From Phoebastria nigripes (taxonomy: Eukaryota; Chordata; Aves; Procellariiformes; Diomedeidae): a stretch of DNA of 64,000 bases. The position numbers were made by a program, and so were the translations under genes. The stretch is from NCBI GenBank assembly GCA_035582835.1, contig JAYKAV010002790.1, positions 344,571 to 408,570 of the forward strand, in the 5' to 3' direction. The notes beneath the pieces were generated by a model. The model worked only from the letters and a program-made list of their open reading frames with translations. It was not told the DNA's origin and searched no databases. Below are positions 12,361 through 25,734 of this stretch, in pieces. Within the stretch, counting starts at the first letter, position 1. The number at the start of each line of letters is the position of its first letter.

Positions 12361-14056
12361 GTAAGTTCTTCTATTAAACAATTTACGTATTAGTTGTTTA
12401 ATATTTAATTCTATGAGGCATTATGAAAAATAAAGCTGAGCCCTAAAAGTCCTTCAGCATCAGTTTTGGGAAGTGTACGTTTTTTACTTCTGGCACTTGA
12501 GAAATGTGCCTTCAAGGAATGCAATTTTATTGTATTTTTCTTTGTAGGTCATACAGTTGCTTGTAAAGCTATTTGTCATGTTAAGCTGATGCCTATTCTT
12601 TATAATATATATTATAATTTATATATTAATTTATTTTTAATTAATATTAAACACTGGTGAAAATGGTTAGAGAAATCTATGTTTCATCTAGTATACACAT
12701 ACAAAATGTCTGCAAGTAATAATAACAACAACTTTATATCTGAATGTGCTATAGAAAGTATATGTCATGAATTTCGAAGTAATCAACTTCAGGTAGTATG
12801 GTGTTTTCACCTTTTAAATTGGAACAGTTGATATACTTTTATTGCCAACCAAAAATAATATTTCCAACCTATAATAACGTTTTTTCTTGTTTCCTCTGTG
12901 TTTAAGTCCATTTTGTGGTTTTAACGAACAGACATTCTATTTTTCCAGCTTGACATTCTTTTTACTGAATGAATGACCGGGATACAGGCTCTAAATATCT
13001 AGACATTTTGTTTTAAATTACACTTTTTTGCCTTTTGATGTATACATTCTAATGAATACATAGATAACAAATAGTTTTGGTTTATATATAATTTATTTAG
13101 GTATAATTGTTTATTTATAACAGTATTTCAGTATTAAATAAGTTCAGTCAAGGGCTATTTTAGCCCTTATTTCAGCAATTTTTATGTCCCAAGCTATGCT
13201 TACAATTTAGGTTTTTGATATATTTGTGTCTTACAGTAGTGTGTATGTGGCCCATGGACTTAGANATCTAAGTAACCTAAATTTTGTTTCTTTCTGTAGG
13301 TAGTTTTACATTTGCAACAGCAAAAAATAGTATTCATGAATCTGGCACTTACTGCAAATATATTATATTCTGGAATAAGAAAATGTGAATACCACAGAGT
13401 CTTTGCAATAGTAGTATAAGATGGCTTTAGCTCATTGTACAATCAATTACTTTATTTTTTAAAAAAAAACAAAGGTTGCATGCAGTTAGCTTGCATGAAA
13501 CTTATTCATGGCCCTGAACTTTTCATTCAGTTTTAGACTATTTCTGGAATCACTAAGTTTCTGTGGAGAACCAGTACGGCTGCAACTGTCATGTCATATC
13601 AAAAAGCTGTTGTAGCTGGTGGAATCAGTGGAAGAGGCATGTAGTAGGAAGTACCTGTGCCCAAACAGTTAGGGAAACCTAGTTTGGAAGTACCTTTAAG
13701 AAGGTTTTTAATGTACAGAGCCAGAATCAAGTTGTTATACAGTGTAGTTGCAAAGTGGTCTGCAAATTTCCCTGCTGCAACTTTTATCTACTAAAAAGCT
13801 TTAGAAAGGATGCTTTATTTACGTGCTTCTCTAATCACCATCTCTTTCTTTATGGATCTGTCCATAATCTGTCTCTTAACAAACTGGCTGATACAAAAAA
13901 TCAGGCAAGTGTGTTTTATTTACTAAAATAACCCAGTAACTTTTCTAAGAGTTGGACTGTCAATTGTAGTATAGTGTTGTCTAAATGAAAATCACACTTT
14001 CTTTTCTTATTGCAAATATCATTATCATTGACATATACATGTGTTTGTTTTTAAAG
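12361..14056. other. ADGB intron, 1.7 kb
   Basis: The intron is AT-rich with no recognised gene or element. A TA-rich stretch lies at about 12600-12650 and one N is at 13264. Confidence 0.75.
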
Positions 14057-14259
14057 GCCTGGATACTTGGACAAAGTCTGGGGCTTTTTGAAAGAGATCG
14101 TGCCAGAATTCAAGTTGCCAAATAAGAAAACTCCAGAACTTGATATTCCTCAGTCAGATACAAAACCTAAAGAGACCAAAGTCTCAGAGATAAAAAATGA
14201 AGTTTCATCTGTGAATAAGCAGTCAGATAAACCAGAGAAAGCTGATAAAATTGGCAAAG
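14057..14259 (+). CDS. ADGB: ADGB exon 5 of window, end of calpain-like segment and charged linker
   Basis: The exon of 203 bp enters in phase 2 and leaves in phase 1. It begins PGYLDKVWGFLKEIVPEFKL and continues into a hydrophilic Lys/Glu/Ser-rich stretch (ETKVSEIKNEVSSVNKQ). The first part is a conserved helix of the family. The second is low in complexity and probably disordered. The donor GTCTGT is weak compared with the other exons, but the phase with the following exon is right. A leucine, not a methionine, precedes DKVW, so no start codon is present here. Confidence 0.93.
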
Positions 14260-15866
14260 GTCTGTAATTTTAGGTAGTGTTATCTTTGTAGGCCAAGCAT
14301 AAATGAAGTTAACATAACCTCTGGCTTCGAATTTATATGTCTTTATTATGCCACATGCAACTCTGTGGGTTTGTTGTTGTTTCACTGAACATGTTGCAAT
14401 GGTATAAATTCAAAAAAGTTTTGTTTTAACTATACATCCCATTAGAAGCAGTACTAGTCTCTTATTTTATGAAAACAGCTTCATTTTATGGCAGAGATTT
14501 ATTCAGCTCTGTCACAGTCATTTCTCTAAAGACTGGTTCTTTGCAGAGGGATAACAATCAGAGAGGTTACAGTTTCCCCAAAGGCAACACTACTCTGACC
14601 ATCAATAAATTATACATTTCATAATGGATGTTACAAAGTGTGATTACCTACAGAGGGTTCTGACAAGTATGTTCTAATGTCTACCTACATTTTTATTTAT
14701 AGCAACTTTTCTGTTTATGCTACTAGGTATAGGTATTAATTTCCTTCAAGAGCTGCTAATCCTATTTACATTTAAATGAAAAAATTTAGGTTTAGAAACT
14801 TACTTGTTCCAGTATATTATTCTTCAATGTTTATATTTGAGACTGAGTTTTCTTGGTTGCTGTTTTTAGCTTGAAGGCATGGATGCAGTTTCACAACACT
14901 TCTAATGTCTTTGGAAGGTACAAATCATATACTAAAATTTCTATTTCTTCCTAGATTTTCAAAGAAATCCCTGCCTTCCCCACTTTGAATCCCAAATACT
15001 TAGTCCTACTGTCAAAAGTGTTATAAAAATATTAGAAGAGACCTGGCTGAGGGGATATTCTCTTTTCTTAGGAATTCTTGCTATCATTTTATGACCCACC
15101 CACCAGCATAGTCGATATTTCAGAGTTTGGAATGGACATGCACAGGGATGCAGCCACTGGGAACAGCACTGTCATTCATCCAACAGGGTGCTGTAGTTTA
15201 TTCCCAGAAAACTTTGTAAATTTAATCCTGCCTAAGACTTAGAAATTCTATTAGTAACTGAAACAGCTAAGAATCAGGGAAGCATTATGTTAGGATACAG
15301 CTCTGTAATCTCCAAATCTGAGGCTACAAGCTGTGTTCTGATGCTCTATTAATGTTTGGGGTTTTTTTAATTAGAAATGTATTTTCCTATAGTCTAAGTT
15401 CTAAGGCTTGAAAGAAGTTTCTGACTGGGGGACACTTTCTTATTCCATGTCCATTGGGAACCTATGCCTCATCTATGTTAGACTATTTTGGAAATTACTG
15501 ATGCATGGGAGCAGGGACATGAAGAAATATTTAACACAGTGCCAGGAATTCAGGAATTCCAAATATTATAGTAGGGACATGAGAGTTGTGCACTAACTGG
15601 AAGGTGTGACCAAAGCCTTCCTGGCCCCTTCTCAGTAAAACTGCATTTACATCTTAAGAATTATTTTTTATTTTTCATTTTTTAAACTGAATGACATTAG
15701 TTCTTTATTGTATCTTAACTCTTCTGACTGGAATAGTTTGTGGGTGATTTTTTTTTTTTTTTAATTTATCTAAAATGTCATTAAAGCATTTACACAGTAT
15801 GAGACTTTATGACTGAAAGTTTGCGTCTGAAAAAGAAAAATATTTAATCTTTATTTTGCTTAATAG
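14260..15866. other. ADGB intron, 1.6 kb
   Basis: No gene or mobile element was recognised. The sequence is AT-rich and includes a short poly(T) run at about 15750-15762. Confidence 0.75.
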
Positions 15867-15992
15867 AAAAAGCAGAGCAGAGAGAAACCAGAAAGAAGAA
15901 AAGCAGAGAAGGAGAAAAAGAAAAAAAATCAGCAGTTCAGTCTTCACAAATGTTGGCAGAAGCCCAACGTTCTCTTCAGGCCTTAACTGAAA
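15867..15992 (+). CDS. ADGB: ADGB exon 6 of window, Lys/Glu-rich linker
   Basis: The exon of 126 bp continues the charged linker with KAEQRETRKKKSREGEKEKK and then SAVQSSQMLAEAQRSLQALTE. The acceptor is TTAATAG and the donor GTAAGT; it leaves in phase 1. Alternating Lys and Glu suggest a flexible or single-helix linker between calpain-like blocks. The sequence itself is poorly conserved in the family, so the assignment rests on phase, splice sites and position. Confidence 0.87.
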
Positions 15993-18900
15993 GTAAGTCC
16001 TATTCTTTTGAAGCTAAAATACAAACAGGAGATGTATGTAAAGCAAAGGGCTTTGCTTTTATTTGTTTTTGAACTTAATTGGGGGGATTTGTTAAAAATT
16101 TGCAATTCTTTGTACGCTGCATTACAGACTGAAGTCATTATAACCTATTAAAATCCTGTAACTTATGTTAAGAACACTATTGCAGTAATTTGTGATTGAT
16201 GTCAAAATGTAAAGTAATGCTATGCAGAATATTTGGAAGTTGCTGGCCAGTCATGTAGGACCAAGATATGTTCTAGTGGTAAACTGTCTTCCTGTATTGT
16301 GGGGGGAAAAAAAAGCTTCCTCTCTAATAACTTATTTGTTCAATATCTCTTTATTCAGTAAATTGCAATTGGAAAAAGCAGGAATGCTTCTTTGTTGAAG
16401 CGCAGGGGGGCAGGAGGGCCAGAAGTATTCATTAGAATTCACTCCATGATTTAATTGTTTAATAAACTTGTTTCCTTTATCGTGGAAATTTATTTTGATG
16501 AATTTATTTTTTGTGTTGATACATTCATGATAGCTTAAAAATTAAGTAAATTCTTACTTTGTGCATTTAAATTTAATTAAAAAAAAAACAACAAAATACA
16601 ATTTAAACAAACCACAAGTAAATACTAATCATTCAACTAATCAGTCAATAAGAAATGTCATGCTTACTATCATAAAGTATAGAAAGTCTTCATGAATGTA
16701 CATTAAGCTGATTTGCTTTTGTTGTTGCTTATATTTGCATACATGTAGCATTTCCATATTGCTAGCAGAAGGAAACATATTTATTAACTGGAATAGTATC
16801 TAGTTGCAAATCAACAAGTAAGAATAGGTAGAGCATCTTTCTTTGGGAAAATAACTACAAAGCAAAAATATATAACAAGAGTGAAACTCACTATGTAAAT
16901 CGGATTCCTGCTTCTTGATTTAAATCCTGATTAAAATTGGTGGTTTAAATAATTTTAATTTATATCAAACCAATATTGCTGTTTGTCATCAGCAAATATA
17001 TTAATTTGAATTCCTACCTTAGATACTACTAAAGGAGTTAAACAGCAGTAAATTTTAAAATGTATGCAGGAACATAGTTTGCTTTAGTGGTAGTAGTTGT
17101 GGAATAGGAAATGAAGCATTTCACATGAATATAAGGAATGATAGGCACGTTCTGGGGAAAAGAAAGCAAAGGAGAAGGAGAAGGATCCAAGTGATGAATT
17201 CTAGAAATTGTGCGAAATGAGTGAAAGAGCATTAAAAATCATCAGGCAGTGTTTCCGTATGAAGAACCACATGACATTTTGATCTTTGTTCTGCCATTAA
17301 AAGCACAGTTTATGCTGTTTTCTGAAAGATAAATAGTGGCCTGTGAAGAGGTTATTTAGAAAAATTATTAGTTCAGGGCTCAAATATGATGGTCAGGGAA
17401 CTCTTATCCTAGGTCTGAACCAGAAAAGAGTTTTGAAAAAGAGTAAGAGGTAGATATCTCACTAATAAACCTGATAAGAATTTGAATAGAAGTAAATGTG
17501 GAGATTGTAAAGTCAGAGGCTGTAAGATATGGAGCAAATTTAAGATTATTAGACTGCAAAGAAACAAAAAAAAAGGAGAATTGCAATTTGAAATAATACT
17601 GAATTAAAATGCATTTTTGTTGTGAGATTGTAGCCACAACAGAAGAAGCTTGCAGGCTTTATGAGACAGATGGTCTGCAGAGAGTGACCCGGGACAGTAG
17701 AACTATTTTTGTGCATAAAGTAACATCTGAAACTAGGGCTAGGTTCAAAGTCAGACTCCAGAGGCAGTAGTTGTAAAAAGGTTCTGAATTGTTCTTGGGA
17801 ATTTTGTAACAGTGACTTTACTTAATGCAACAGCTTTTTTTTTTTTTTTTTTTAATGTAAGTGGCTTGAAAAGTATTTCATTTCCAGCACCATAAAAGTG
17901 CTTATTTCCCTACTGCAAGTTTTCACTCTACCTGTTGAGTGTGAGGACTTTAAGGGAATTGTTCTTCTTTCTGTGATAAATATGAATTATTTCTAGAGAG
18001 GTATTTAACTATTCTTGATATAATTTATATTTTACTTCTAAAATGGCAAACCCTTTTGTATTCATTACCTTGTATATTAATTACCTTGTTTAGTTTCATA
18101 CACATTGACATACCAGTTACTTCTAAGTATTTGGAAACTTCTCTTAAAGGCTTTTGATTTTGTGTGGGTTATAATGTTGTGGGGGGCTGATGCTGTCTGG
18201 CAGCTAAGCCCCCCCACCCAGTTGCTCGCTCACTCCCCACCAGCAGGATAGGGGGGAGAATCAGGACTGAACCTCTTGCCTACCCCCAACCTACTCGCTG
18301 GGGCAGCAGAGTGAGAAACAGAAGGATTTGATGCTATGTGAGCTCTGCTCAGCAATAGCTGACACATCGGTGTGTTATCAACACTGTTTTGGTCTCATAT
18401 CTAAAACACAGCACTATACGAGCTGCTCTGAAGAAAGTTAGCTCTATCCCAGCCAGACCCAATACAAATGTATAAATACAATTCTGAATCACTTGCGCAC
18501 TCAGACCAATGCCTGCTGCACCCCCCAAATACAATATGAGTTGCAGGATCCTTGAAGCACTGAACCTGTTTCTCTATTCATCCTATTGCGTGGATCCAGC
18601 AGAATAACGAGCCCTTCACCTGATCAGCCAGGGCTCTTCCTGAGAGCAACCAGCTCTTTGGTCCTGTGGCTTATCAGCCAGCTGGTCCTTGGGAAGCTTT
18701 TGTAGACAATTCATATGTTCCTACCGTCCCATTTTAGCACACAATCTGCACTTTTCCACTCATCAGCCTTTTCTTCTAGTAACTACTTCTCCTTTCATAC
18801 CTAGGGAGTCCATTCATTCCATAAAGAGTTTTTATGATGATATGATATATAAGCTACTTAGCCCCCTTGTTCCTATAAAGAGCCACTGCTCCACTCTCCA

Positions 18901-21900
18901 TTTATGTTTCTAGACTAATGATATTCCTAATAATTTCTGAACTGCTGGAAAGGAAATACTATTCCACTGGAGAGGGCACTAGACAGGAATTTGGGAGTTT
19001 GTTCTACAAACCAGCCATTTATTTTTGCTAAGTCTCATTGTGCTTTGATACCAGTTTTGTAATTAGAGATAATATTTTCTATGTCACTTTCTATGCCACA
19101 GAAGCGTTGGGATATTATTATTATGTTTAAGAATTTCTGAAGTCATACAAGTAGATCTGTAATGTTAACCATCAGAGTCAATGAGATACGTAACACATAA
19201 CTGTAAAGTTCTTTTCATTTTCCTTTTCCCTATTCAAGAGTTTTCATTTGTAAGTAGGGACCGGAGCCTACTTTTTGTTTTGAATATTTTGAAAATATTT
19301 TGTTCTGGTTTTTCAAATGCATATTATCATTCTGCAATATTTATGTTAATTCTGAAAAGCACATAGGTCATTTTTCTGAAGACTAAAAAAATACCCTCCA
19401 ATAGGCAAAGCTAATCCATGCCTAACACAACAACAGAGGTTAAAATATGAGCTGCACTCCTGATAAGAAGGATATTGAAAGCCAACTGAAGTGTTTTGGA
19501 AAGTTAAAACTCAGCATCAGCTCTTGTTCGACAAATTAAGAGAAACCTTAAGATATAGTGAGAAAATTTTTTGCAAGTCTTCCAAACCTATGATTTTTTA
19601 AAAAATAAAAATTGTTAAGAACTATTAAAAACAACAATTTTCACTCTTAGCCTCTCTTTTTAAGTGGCTGGATATATACATATTACATGGATCAATGCAA
19701 ATGATTGAGTTTCCTTTTCCCAGGGACTGAAATATTTATTCAGATTGTGTAATACTCACTCTCTGTAGATGAATTTGCAAAGCCACAAATGTGAAACATA
19801 AGCAGCTACAAGGATTCAGAAATCTTTAACAAAGCACCACAGAATTCTTAAATCCACGCTGATGGATATAAATAATAGGCTTTGCTGACTCTGACTGTTT
19901 TGTTGTACCATATGTTATAACATTTTTCATCTAATAATACAATTTTATCAAGGCTATCGGTTTTAACTAGTTTCCCTAGATGCTGAATTCACACTAATTG
20001 ACAGTACACTTGGTGGCAAATAATTTGCATACATCCTCCTCATTTTTTGTACAGTGAAAAATGATCAAATAATTTATTATTTTTGAAAGGTACTGGCATA
20101 ATGTACAAAATCTTTCTACTATTGTAATAGTAGTATTAAAGTGAATATGGTGTGCCTGGTTAATCATTTGCATGCTCTAATAATTTGTTCATTACTGTTT
20201 ATTGTCTGCCCTGCAGACATTTTATTTCACAACCCATCTGGACTGAGTATGACAGCTTTACATTCCACCTGGTATTTGATTAAATACTTTTATCTGAGAA
20301 ATACTTCTCACATGCAATAAGGTCGGTGTGCCTTGTGGCTTGTACTCTTCTGTAAGGTGTAGTACGTTGTAGCTGCTACTGCTATGTTTGTAACAGATCA
20401 GATACGTCAGTAGGGACTGAGGTCAAACCTAGATTATAGCCTTGCTTTTGAATAATTTGAAACCCACAGCTAACAAAAGAGCTGTGATTAACACAGGAAT
20501 CACAAGCATGTAGTGAGAAATATTAAGAATCCACTGGAAAGTAACTCTGACTTACTATCAGCTTATATTTAATTGAGTAATTGAATTTCTGGAAGAATAT
20601 TTAAGATGCAGAGATATCTTACTACTTTAAGAAAAAAAAACATTGCATACCTTCTAAATAAATGGATTTTAAGTCTGATAAATTGTATTTTCCAGGCACT
20701 TGCCTATCTTTCCTTCTCCCTTCTTTTCCTTTTTCTTTTCCTTTCCCTTTTTTGTTTGTAAGCAGACAGCATTGTTTTATTCCATTTCACAGAAAATACT
20801 TATTCTTAGAGCAACTTCCAGTTGAATACTTACTAAACGTAGGAAGCAATTATCCTAGATTTGAGGTGGAGCTGAAGGGAACAAAGACGAAACATTCTGA
20901 TGAAAAACAGGTGTCACAACCTGTGTACTGAAATCCTGTCTTCACATGCTTTCTTAGACGACTAAGGAAAAATAGAGAGAAATAGATATCCTTTTTGAGA
21001 TGACTTTTAGGTCAAACCACAGACCTATATTTCTAGTATTATATTTTTAAGACTCTTAATTTCTCTTCAGCATGAGTGAACTGGCTGTGAGCCAGCCAGC
21101 CTTGGTTTCTCTTCATCATTCAGGAATTAACAATGGCTTCTTTCACAGATACAGGTATGAGATGATTGCATCATTGCCTAGTGCAACAGATTTCTAGGGG
21201 TAACAAAGTGAACGTGCCCCTGCTTTTATGCCTTGCCTTTGGCAGAATTACAGGAAAACAAGCTTCCGTAAGGCATGCGGGATAAGAGCTGTGGGGTCAC
21301 CCGCTCACACTTTCTGAAGCAGCCATCATTACCTCCATTTTTCCATCTCCTTGACAGAAGTAAGAGCAGTAACCCTGGTTTACAAGCACTCTGTTTCTCA
21401 AACTACTTATCTCAGACTTCATATCCATTGGCAGGAGTGGCCAGAGCTCTGGCTTTTGATTCTTTTGCTGGCAAAATCAAATTTTGCTTTCACTAGTGAG
21501 AAGCCTTTAGCTAGTACTGACCAATCAGTATGTTTTTACTTCATCTACCCAGATCATGTGTATTGTGTTCTTCATGCTAGTATCTAGTATTTTTAAAATT
21601 TGAAGAAAAATAAAAGAACAATGGTGAGAGCTGTTGCATTTCTAAGTTGTAGTTTCTGTTATTCATTTGTGTAAAAGAAGTAAAATATGCAAAAGTTGTT
21701 GATGGTCTAAATAGGCAAGGATTAAAACAATGTTTTTTTTCCATCCATGGCTTCTCTTCTGAGTATTTTACAATGAGCTCTTGTTTTGAATGAAATAACA
21801 GAGTCAGACAAAGAAAAGAGTAATAAAAATAAGGCAGAGAAAGCAGAATAATTTAGGGTGAGGTGCAACAACATTTATTTACTGTTTACCCTGTTCTAAA

Positions 21901-21923
21901 GCATGTTAATGTTTGCTCTGTAG
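15993..21923. other. ADGB intron, 5.9 kb
   Basis: The intron holds the internally deleted family B LTR at 18178-18466. The sequence right after it (18540-18700) is richer in GC but was not assigned. There is a poly(T) run near 17832-17853 and a pyrimidine tract at about 20700-20755. No gene was seen. Confidence 0.75.
18178..18466 (-). mobile_element. Internally deleted solo LTR, family B
   Basis: The left end shares the AGCTAAGC, TTGCTC and GGATAGGGGGGAGAAT landmarks with the LTR at 2621. The right part (CTACTCGCTGG, CAGCAATAGC, GTGTTATCAACACTGTTTT, AGCTCTATCCCAGCC) matches that copy closely. About 300 bp from the middle is missing, including the promoter core with the CRE and the poly(A) region. 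The element has TG...CA ends and is flanked by a perfect 5-bp duplication, AATGT, at 18173-18177 and 18467-18471. It lies in the minus orientation, like the copy at 2621. Confidence 0.88.
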
Positions 21924-22018
21924 AATCTTCTGTGTCAACCCAGCCAGAAATGGCCGTGTATGCTGGCTGTATACCACTACATTTGTTTGAAGAGGACATT
22001 TTTTCATTGGGGCAGATG
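21924..22018 (+). CDS. ADGB: ADGB exon 7 of window
   Basis: The exon of 95 bp enters in phase 1 and leaves in phase 0 at GTAAGA. It reads SSVSTQPEMAVYAGCIPLHL then FEEDIFSLGQM. The pattern VYAG..PLHLFE..IFSL is a conserved block of androglobin and leads directly into the next exon (ADSSEKLRQYGLSH). The acceptor is TGCTCTGTAG. Confidence 0.92.
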
Positions 22019-24498
22019 GTAAGATTCTATGCTCTCAGGACAAGGAAGCATTACATATTTTATTATCAGGGTGTTTCATTTTGTAGCAACTATGTTGTAA
22101 CAAAAATAATAAAATTATTATAGTGAAATGGTAATGACCATCAGTTAAATTTATATTTCGGTACTTCTGTATTCTGATCATGCATTTTCCTGCCACAGCC
22201 CTGCTCATTTTTTCAGTTTTACTCCACTTTCCTCTGGATCCCAGGAGCTGAAGTCTCCTGGGAGAGGCTAGATGTGGACTAGAAAATGCATCATGATGAG
22301 ATACTTCTGAATGGAAAGACTAATTATTTTAAGGGCTACTTGAAAAACATGAATTTCAATTTTTTTTTAGATTGCAGTTAATGACTTCTCTGATATACAT
22401 TTTCCGATATCTTGTTCTATAAGAAATAGCATGTTTATATTCATTTCTATCATTAGTGTTCTAACTGGTGAAAGCAGCTGGGGAGAGTGTAGCACTTCAT
22501 CCAGCTGGGGTAAAAACAATGCTTAAATTTCCACTTCGTCACTCACACTCTACNGAAAGCTATTTATAATGCCAGAGCAGGCTTTCTTGAGTTGATTATT
22601 AATTAGATTTAATTTTTTGTACATTTAAATCGTATTTATCATAATTAGAACATTAAAATTTAAGCTGCCTTCTCATAAAACTGAGAGGCTTCATAAAATA
22701 AAGAAATTTCCAGAAATGGTTTGCAGGTGTTATGCTTTACTGCTCTTAATTCTTGCAGTATTTTCTTTTTAAAAATTGTGCTGTGTATTTTATGCTGTTT
22801 TGAAGACTAGCTTGTTCTCTGTGATTTTATTTTAATTTATATTAATTTAAGGTCTCAGACAATACTGTCTCTTTGCTAATAATAAGTAATACTAGTCATC
22901 AAAAAGCAAACTGGAAATGGTGACATAGGGTTATATCTTTCCTGCCACCTAAGGCTTTGAGTCTCAAACTTGGCTTCAGTCTGTTAGGGTGCAGAGATTA
23001 CTGAAGAAGAGGCATGGCAGGCCGAATAGGATGAGGCAGATGAATCTGTATGTCTAAAACAGTATTTCAGTAAAGACTGATAGAAAAATGGAAGTTGACA
23101 GAAATTAAATATAGAAGTGTAGTGGATTTCTTGTGGGCCTCAGTTAAAAAAGCCCATTTTCAAGCTTTCTTTGGGGGCTGAGAAGTACTGCACCAATAGA
23201 AATAATTAAAGTTTGGAAGAGTGGATTCATTGTTTGGGATAAGAGTTGCTCCCTAAATTTGGAGGAAATTTTGTCATTGACTGCAGTTGTGCCAGAATTT
23301 CCCTCCAGAATTTTTGCAGTATCCCTTTTAGCTGTGCTTTCTAGTGTGTATGTCCTTGGATTGATGTGGCTTGAATTTAATTGTCTTAAGTTTGCTCTAA
23401 TAAAATGAAAAAAATCAATAGTTGAGTCATTCAAGTGTGTTTCCTATTCAGCAGCTGACAAGTTCTCCCTTATGGCACCTAACTGGCCGTCTTCAAAATC
23501 CTTTATAATCTCGGAAGTTTTAACTTGCATTTTTAAGTTGTTTGAATATGTGTGTACCCAGTCACCACTCCTGTAATATATCTTTATAAATGCAGAGATC
23601 AAATGAGGCTGATATATTGCTTGTGTACCTTAATGTGTTTAATTTGATCCTCTCCCTTTAAATAACCACAACTACATTCTTCTCTGAAGTTTGTAATTAT
23701 AGAACCTCAGGAACATTTGACAATGAGCAGGAACAATCAGAGACTTGCTGATGAACGTGTTAAAGAAATAAGTTATGGGTGATTTATTTAGCAAGCAAAA
23801 GAAGGTGTATTGTTTAAATAAAAAGGATATACAAATCTTGTGACAGAACTTTCAGTAGTGAAAAATGTTAAGTACTGGACCATTTTAACGGAAGAGCAGC
23901 CCTCACTGTCCACATCTAAAGGCTTTGATATATGGGTCAACTGTAGTGCCTTTAATGTGTTTTCTAAATTAGCCAGCAGATGAAAAGCTAAACTTTAATG
24001 ACGTGTTGGTTCAAAGTGATATTACATTATGGAGATTTCACAAGTTATCTAAAAGACCAGTTGCTTTTAGAATTCTGCCGCTTTATAAATTCAGCATGAA
24101 GTGAGGACTTTTTCCTCAGAAAAAGTACTTTTAAATATGTTTATTTAAAACAAAATGTTGTCACTGTTGTTTTCTTACATCTTCATTCTGCTTCACTTAT
24201 ATGTTTTCTGTAGCACCTAAAAGAATATGGTTATATAAATAAGTTGAAAGAAGTGATGAATCTATTATGAAAAGTAAAATATATGCAAACACTTCTAAGT
24301 AGTCAATTATACTTTTTCTGCTGAATATCAAATCCTAATCAGAATGTTTTCGGATAGCCTTGTCAGGTGAATGATTTTTGTTTCATTTGTTTTCCAAGCC
24401 GTTAGATGCTTTTGTGTGCATACTGTTCTTTTTTGAGAGAGAGATATGATGAGAAATGAGAGCTGACCCCAGTCAGGTCACCTTTCCATGTTTCATAG
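22019..24498. other. ADGB intron, 2.5 kb
   Basis: The intron is AT-rich. No gene or mobile element was recognised. One N is at 22554. Confidence 0.75.
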
Positions 24499-24673
24499 GC
24501 TGATTCTTCAGAGAAGCTGAGGCAATATGGGCTTTCCCACATATATAGCCATCCTGTCCTGATTACCAGAACTAGGTCCTGTCCTCTGGTAGCACTACCA
24601 CAACCACCACCAATTCCCCGTTGGAAGCTTTTCCGTCAGAAAAAGGAAACTGTTGTGACATCTGAACCTCAAG
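24499..24673 (+). CDS. ADGB: ADGB exon 8 of window, proline-rich block
   Basis: The exon of 175 bp enters in phase 0 and leaves in phase 1 at the donor GTTTGT. It reads ADSSEKLRQYGLSHIYSHPV, LITRTRSCPLVALPQPPPIP and RWKLFRQKKETVVTSEPQ. YGLSHI.SHPVL.TR.RSCPLV followed by a proline run and WK..RQKKETV is a signature block of androglobin. It falls around where the His/Asn half of a calpain would be, but no NPWG-type motif is present, so the protease site looks lost. Confidence 0.96.
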
Positions 24674-25469
24674 GTTTGTCTACTCAAACCTCCAAAATAA
24701 ATTTGTAATTGCATTTTAATTATTTTAAACATTTTCAGAGTCATACTTATCATCTGTTAGCTTAATTTCAATAGAACTTCCCTAGGGATTACTCTTTCTC
24801 TTTTTTTTTTTTTTTTTTTTTTTGCCAATTTTGCATTACTTCCCCTTAGCCCTATTCTTTCTTAAATGCTTTGAGAAGTGTTTTAATTTATCTCTAAAAA
24901 AGCATTCTACTTTACTGGAGAAAATGAAGAGGGAGTGTTATCAAAGCAACGCAGAAGCTCTCTGATGCAGAGCCATGAAAACTTCTGAACACCTTTTAAA
25001 CCTTTAAAGTATGTGACTAGTCCTGATGCAACAACTCATAGTTTTAGGGGTAAACTTGATCTAGGGTTTGTCTGTACTGCATAATGGAGTTAAATGCATG
25101 ATATGAGATAGCTTGAATATGAAAGCATTATAGGCATGCTAGCAAAATGTACTGGGATCAGAAACAGAGGAAATTAGCAAAGGCAGAATGTGCTGCCATA
25201 GTTGTTCTGAGCTACGTTGGATAACCTCAGATATAGGTTAAGCACAATTTTAATACCTTGCAGGCTGAGGATCAGTGTTAAGCATTTATTTTTTCATGAT
25301 ATGTCACCTAAAGCCCCCCGTGGTTGTTCTCTTCCATTCAAGTGTATGCAATGATACTTGGAAAGTAGAATTATTTAGTGGTGATGAATCCCCTATGGAA
25401 ATTACTTGTCAAAATTATAGTATTAAATATTTCTTATGAATATATATTTAACAAGTTGCTTTTTTCCAG
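24674..25469. other. ADGB intron, 0.8 kb
   Basis: Nothing was recognised except a poly(T) run at about 24801-24823. Confidence 0.75.
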
Positions 25470-25560
25470 AGCCTGTGGTAAAGAAACCTGAAGAACATGT
25501 TGAGATTGCTAGCCTATTTTTGAATTACAAATTGAATCTTATCACAATACCCACAGACAT
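25470..25560 (+). CDS. ADGB: ADGB exon 9 of window
   Basis: The exon of 91 bp enters in phase 1 and leaves in phase 2 at GTAAGT. It reads EPVVKKPEEHVEIASLFLNY then KLNLITIPTD. The VKKPE....I.S.FLNY....ITIPT pattern fits the family. The acceptor is a strong pyrimidine tract with TTTTTCCAG. A CR1 insertion begins only about 175 bp beyond its donor. Confidence 0.94.
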
Positions 25561-25734
25561 GTAAGTATTCAATGTCGTTTCAGCCTTAACATCCTATTGT
25601 TAGGCCATTTCACTGTGAAAGCGCAATGGCTTATGTTTACTTGTGTCACAGGGAAAAACTGCTCAGTTCATGTAGTTTAAAGCATATCAGGATCAGAGCA
25701 CTCATTATTGATGTCACATAATTAATTGGCAATC

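Noticed and set aside
14067..14267. A separate small gene starting at DKVW
   Set aside because: The first codon is TTG, and the stretch is ADGB exon 5 with correct acceptor, donor and phase.
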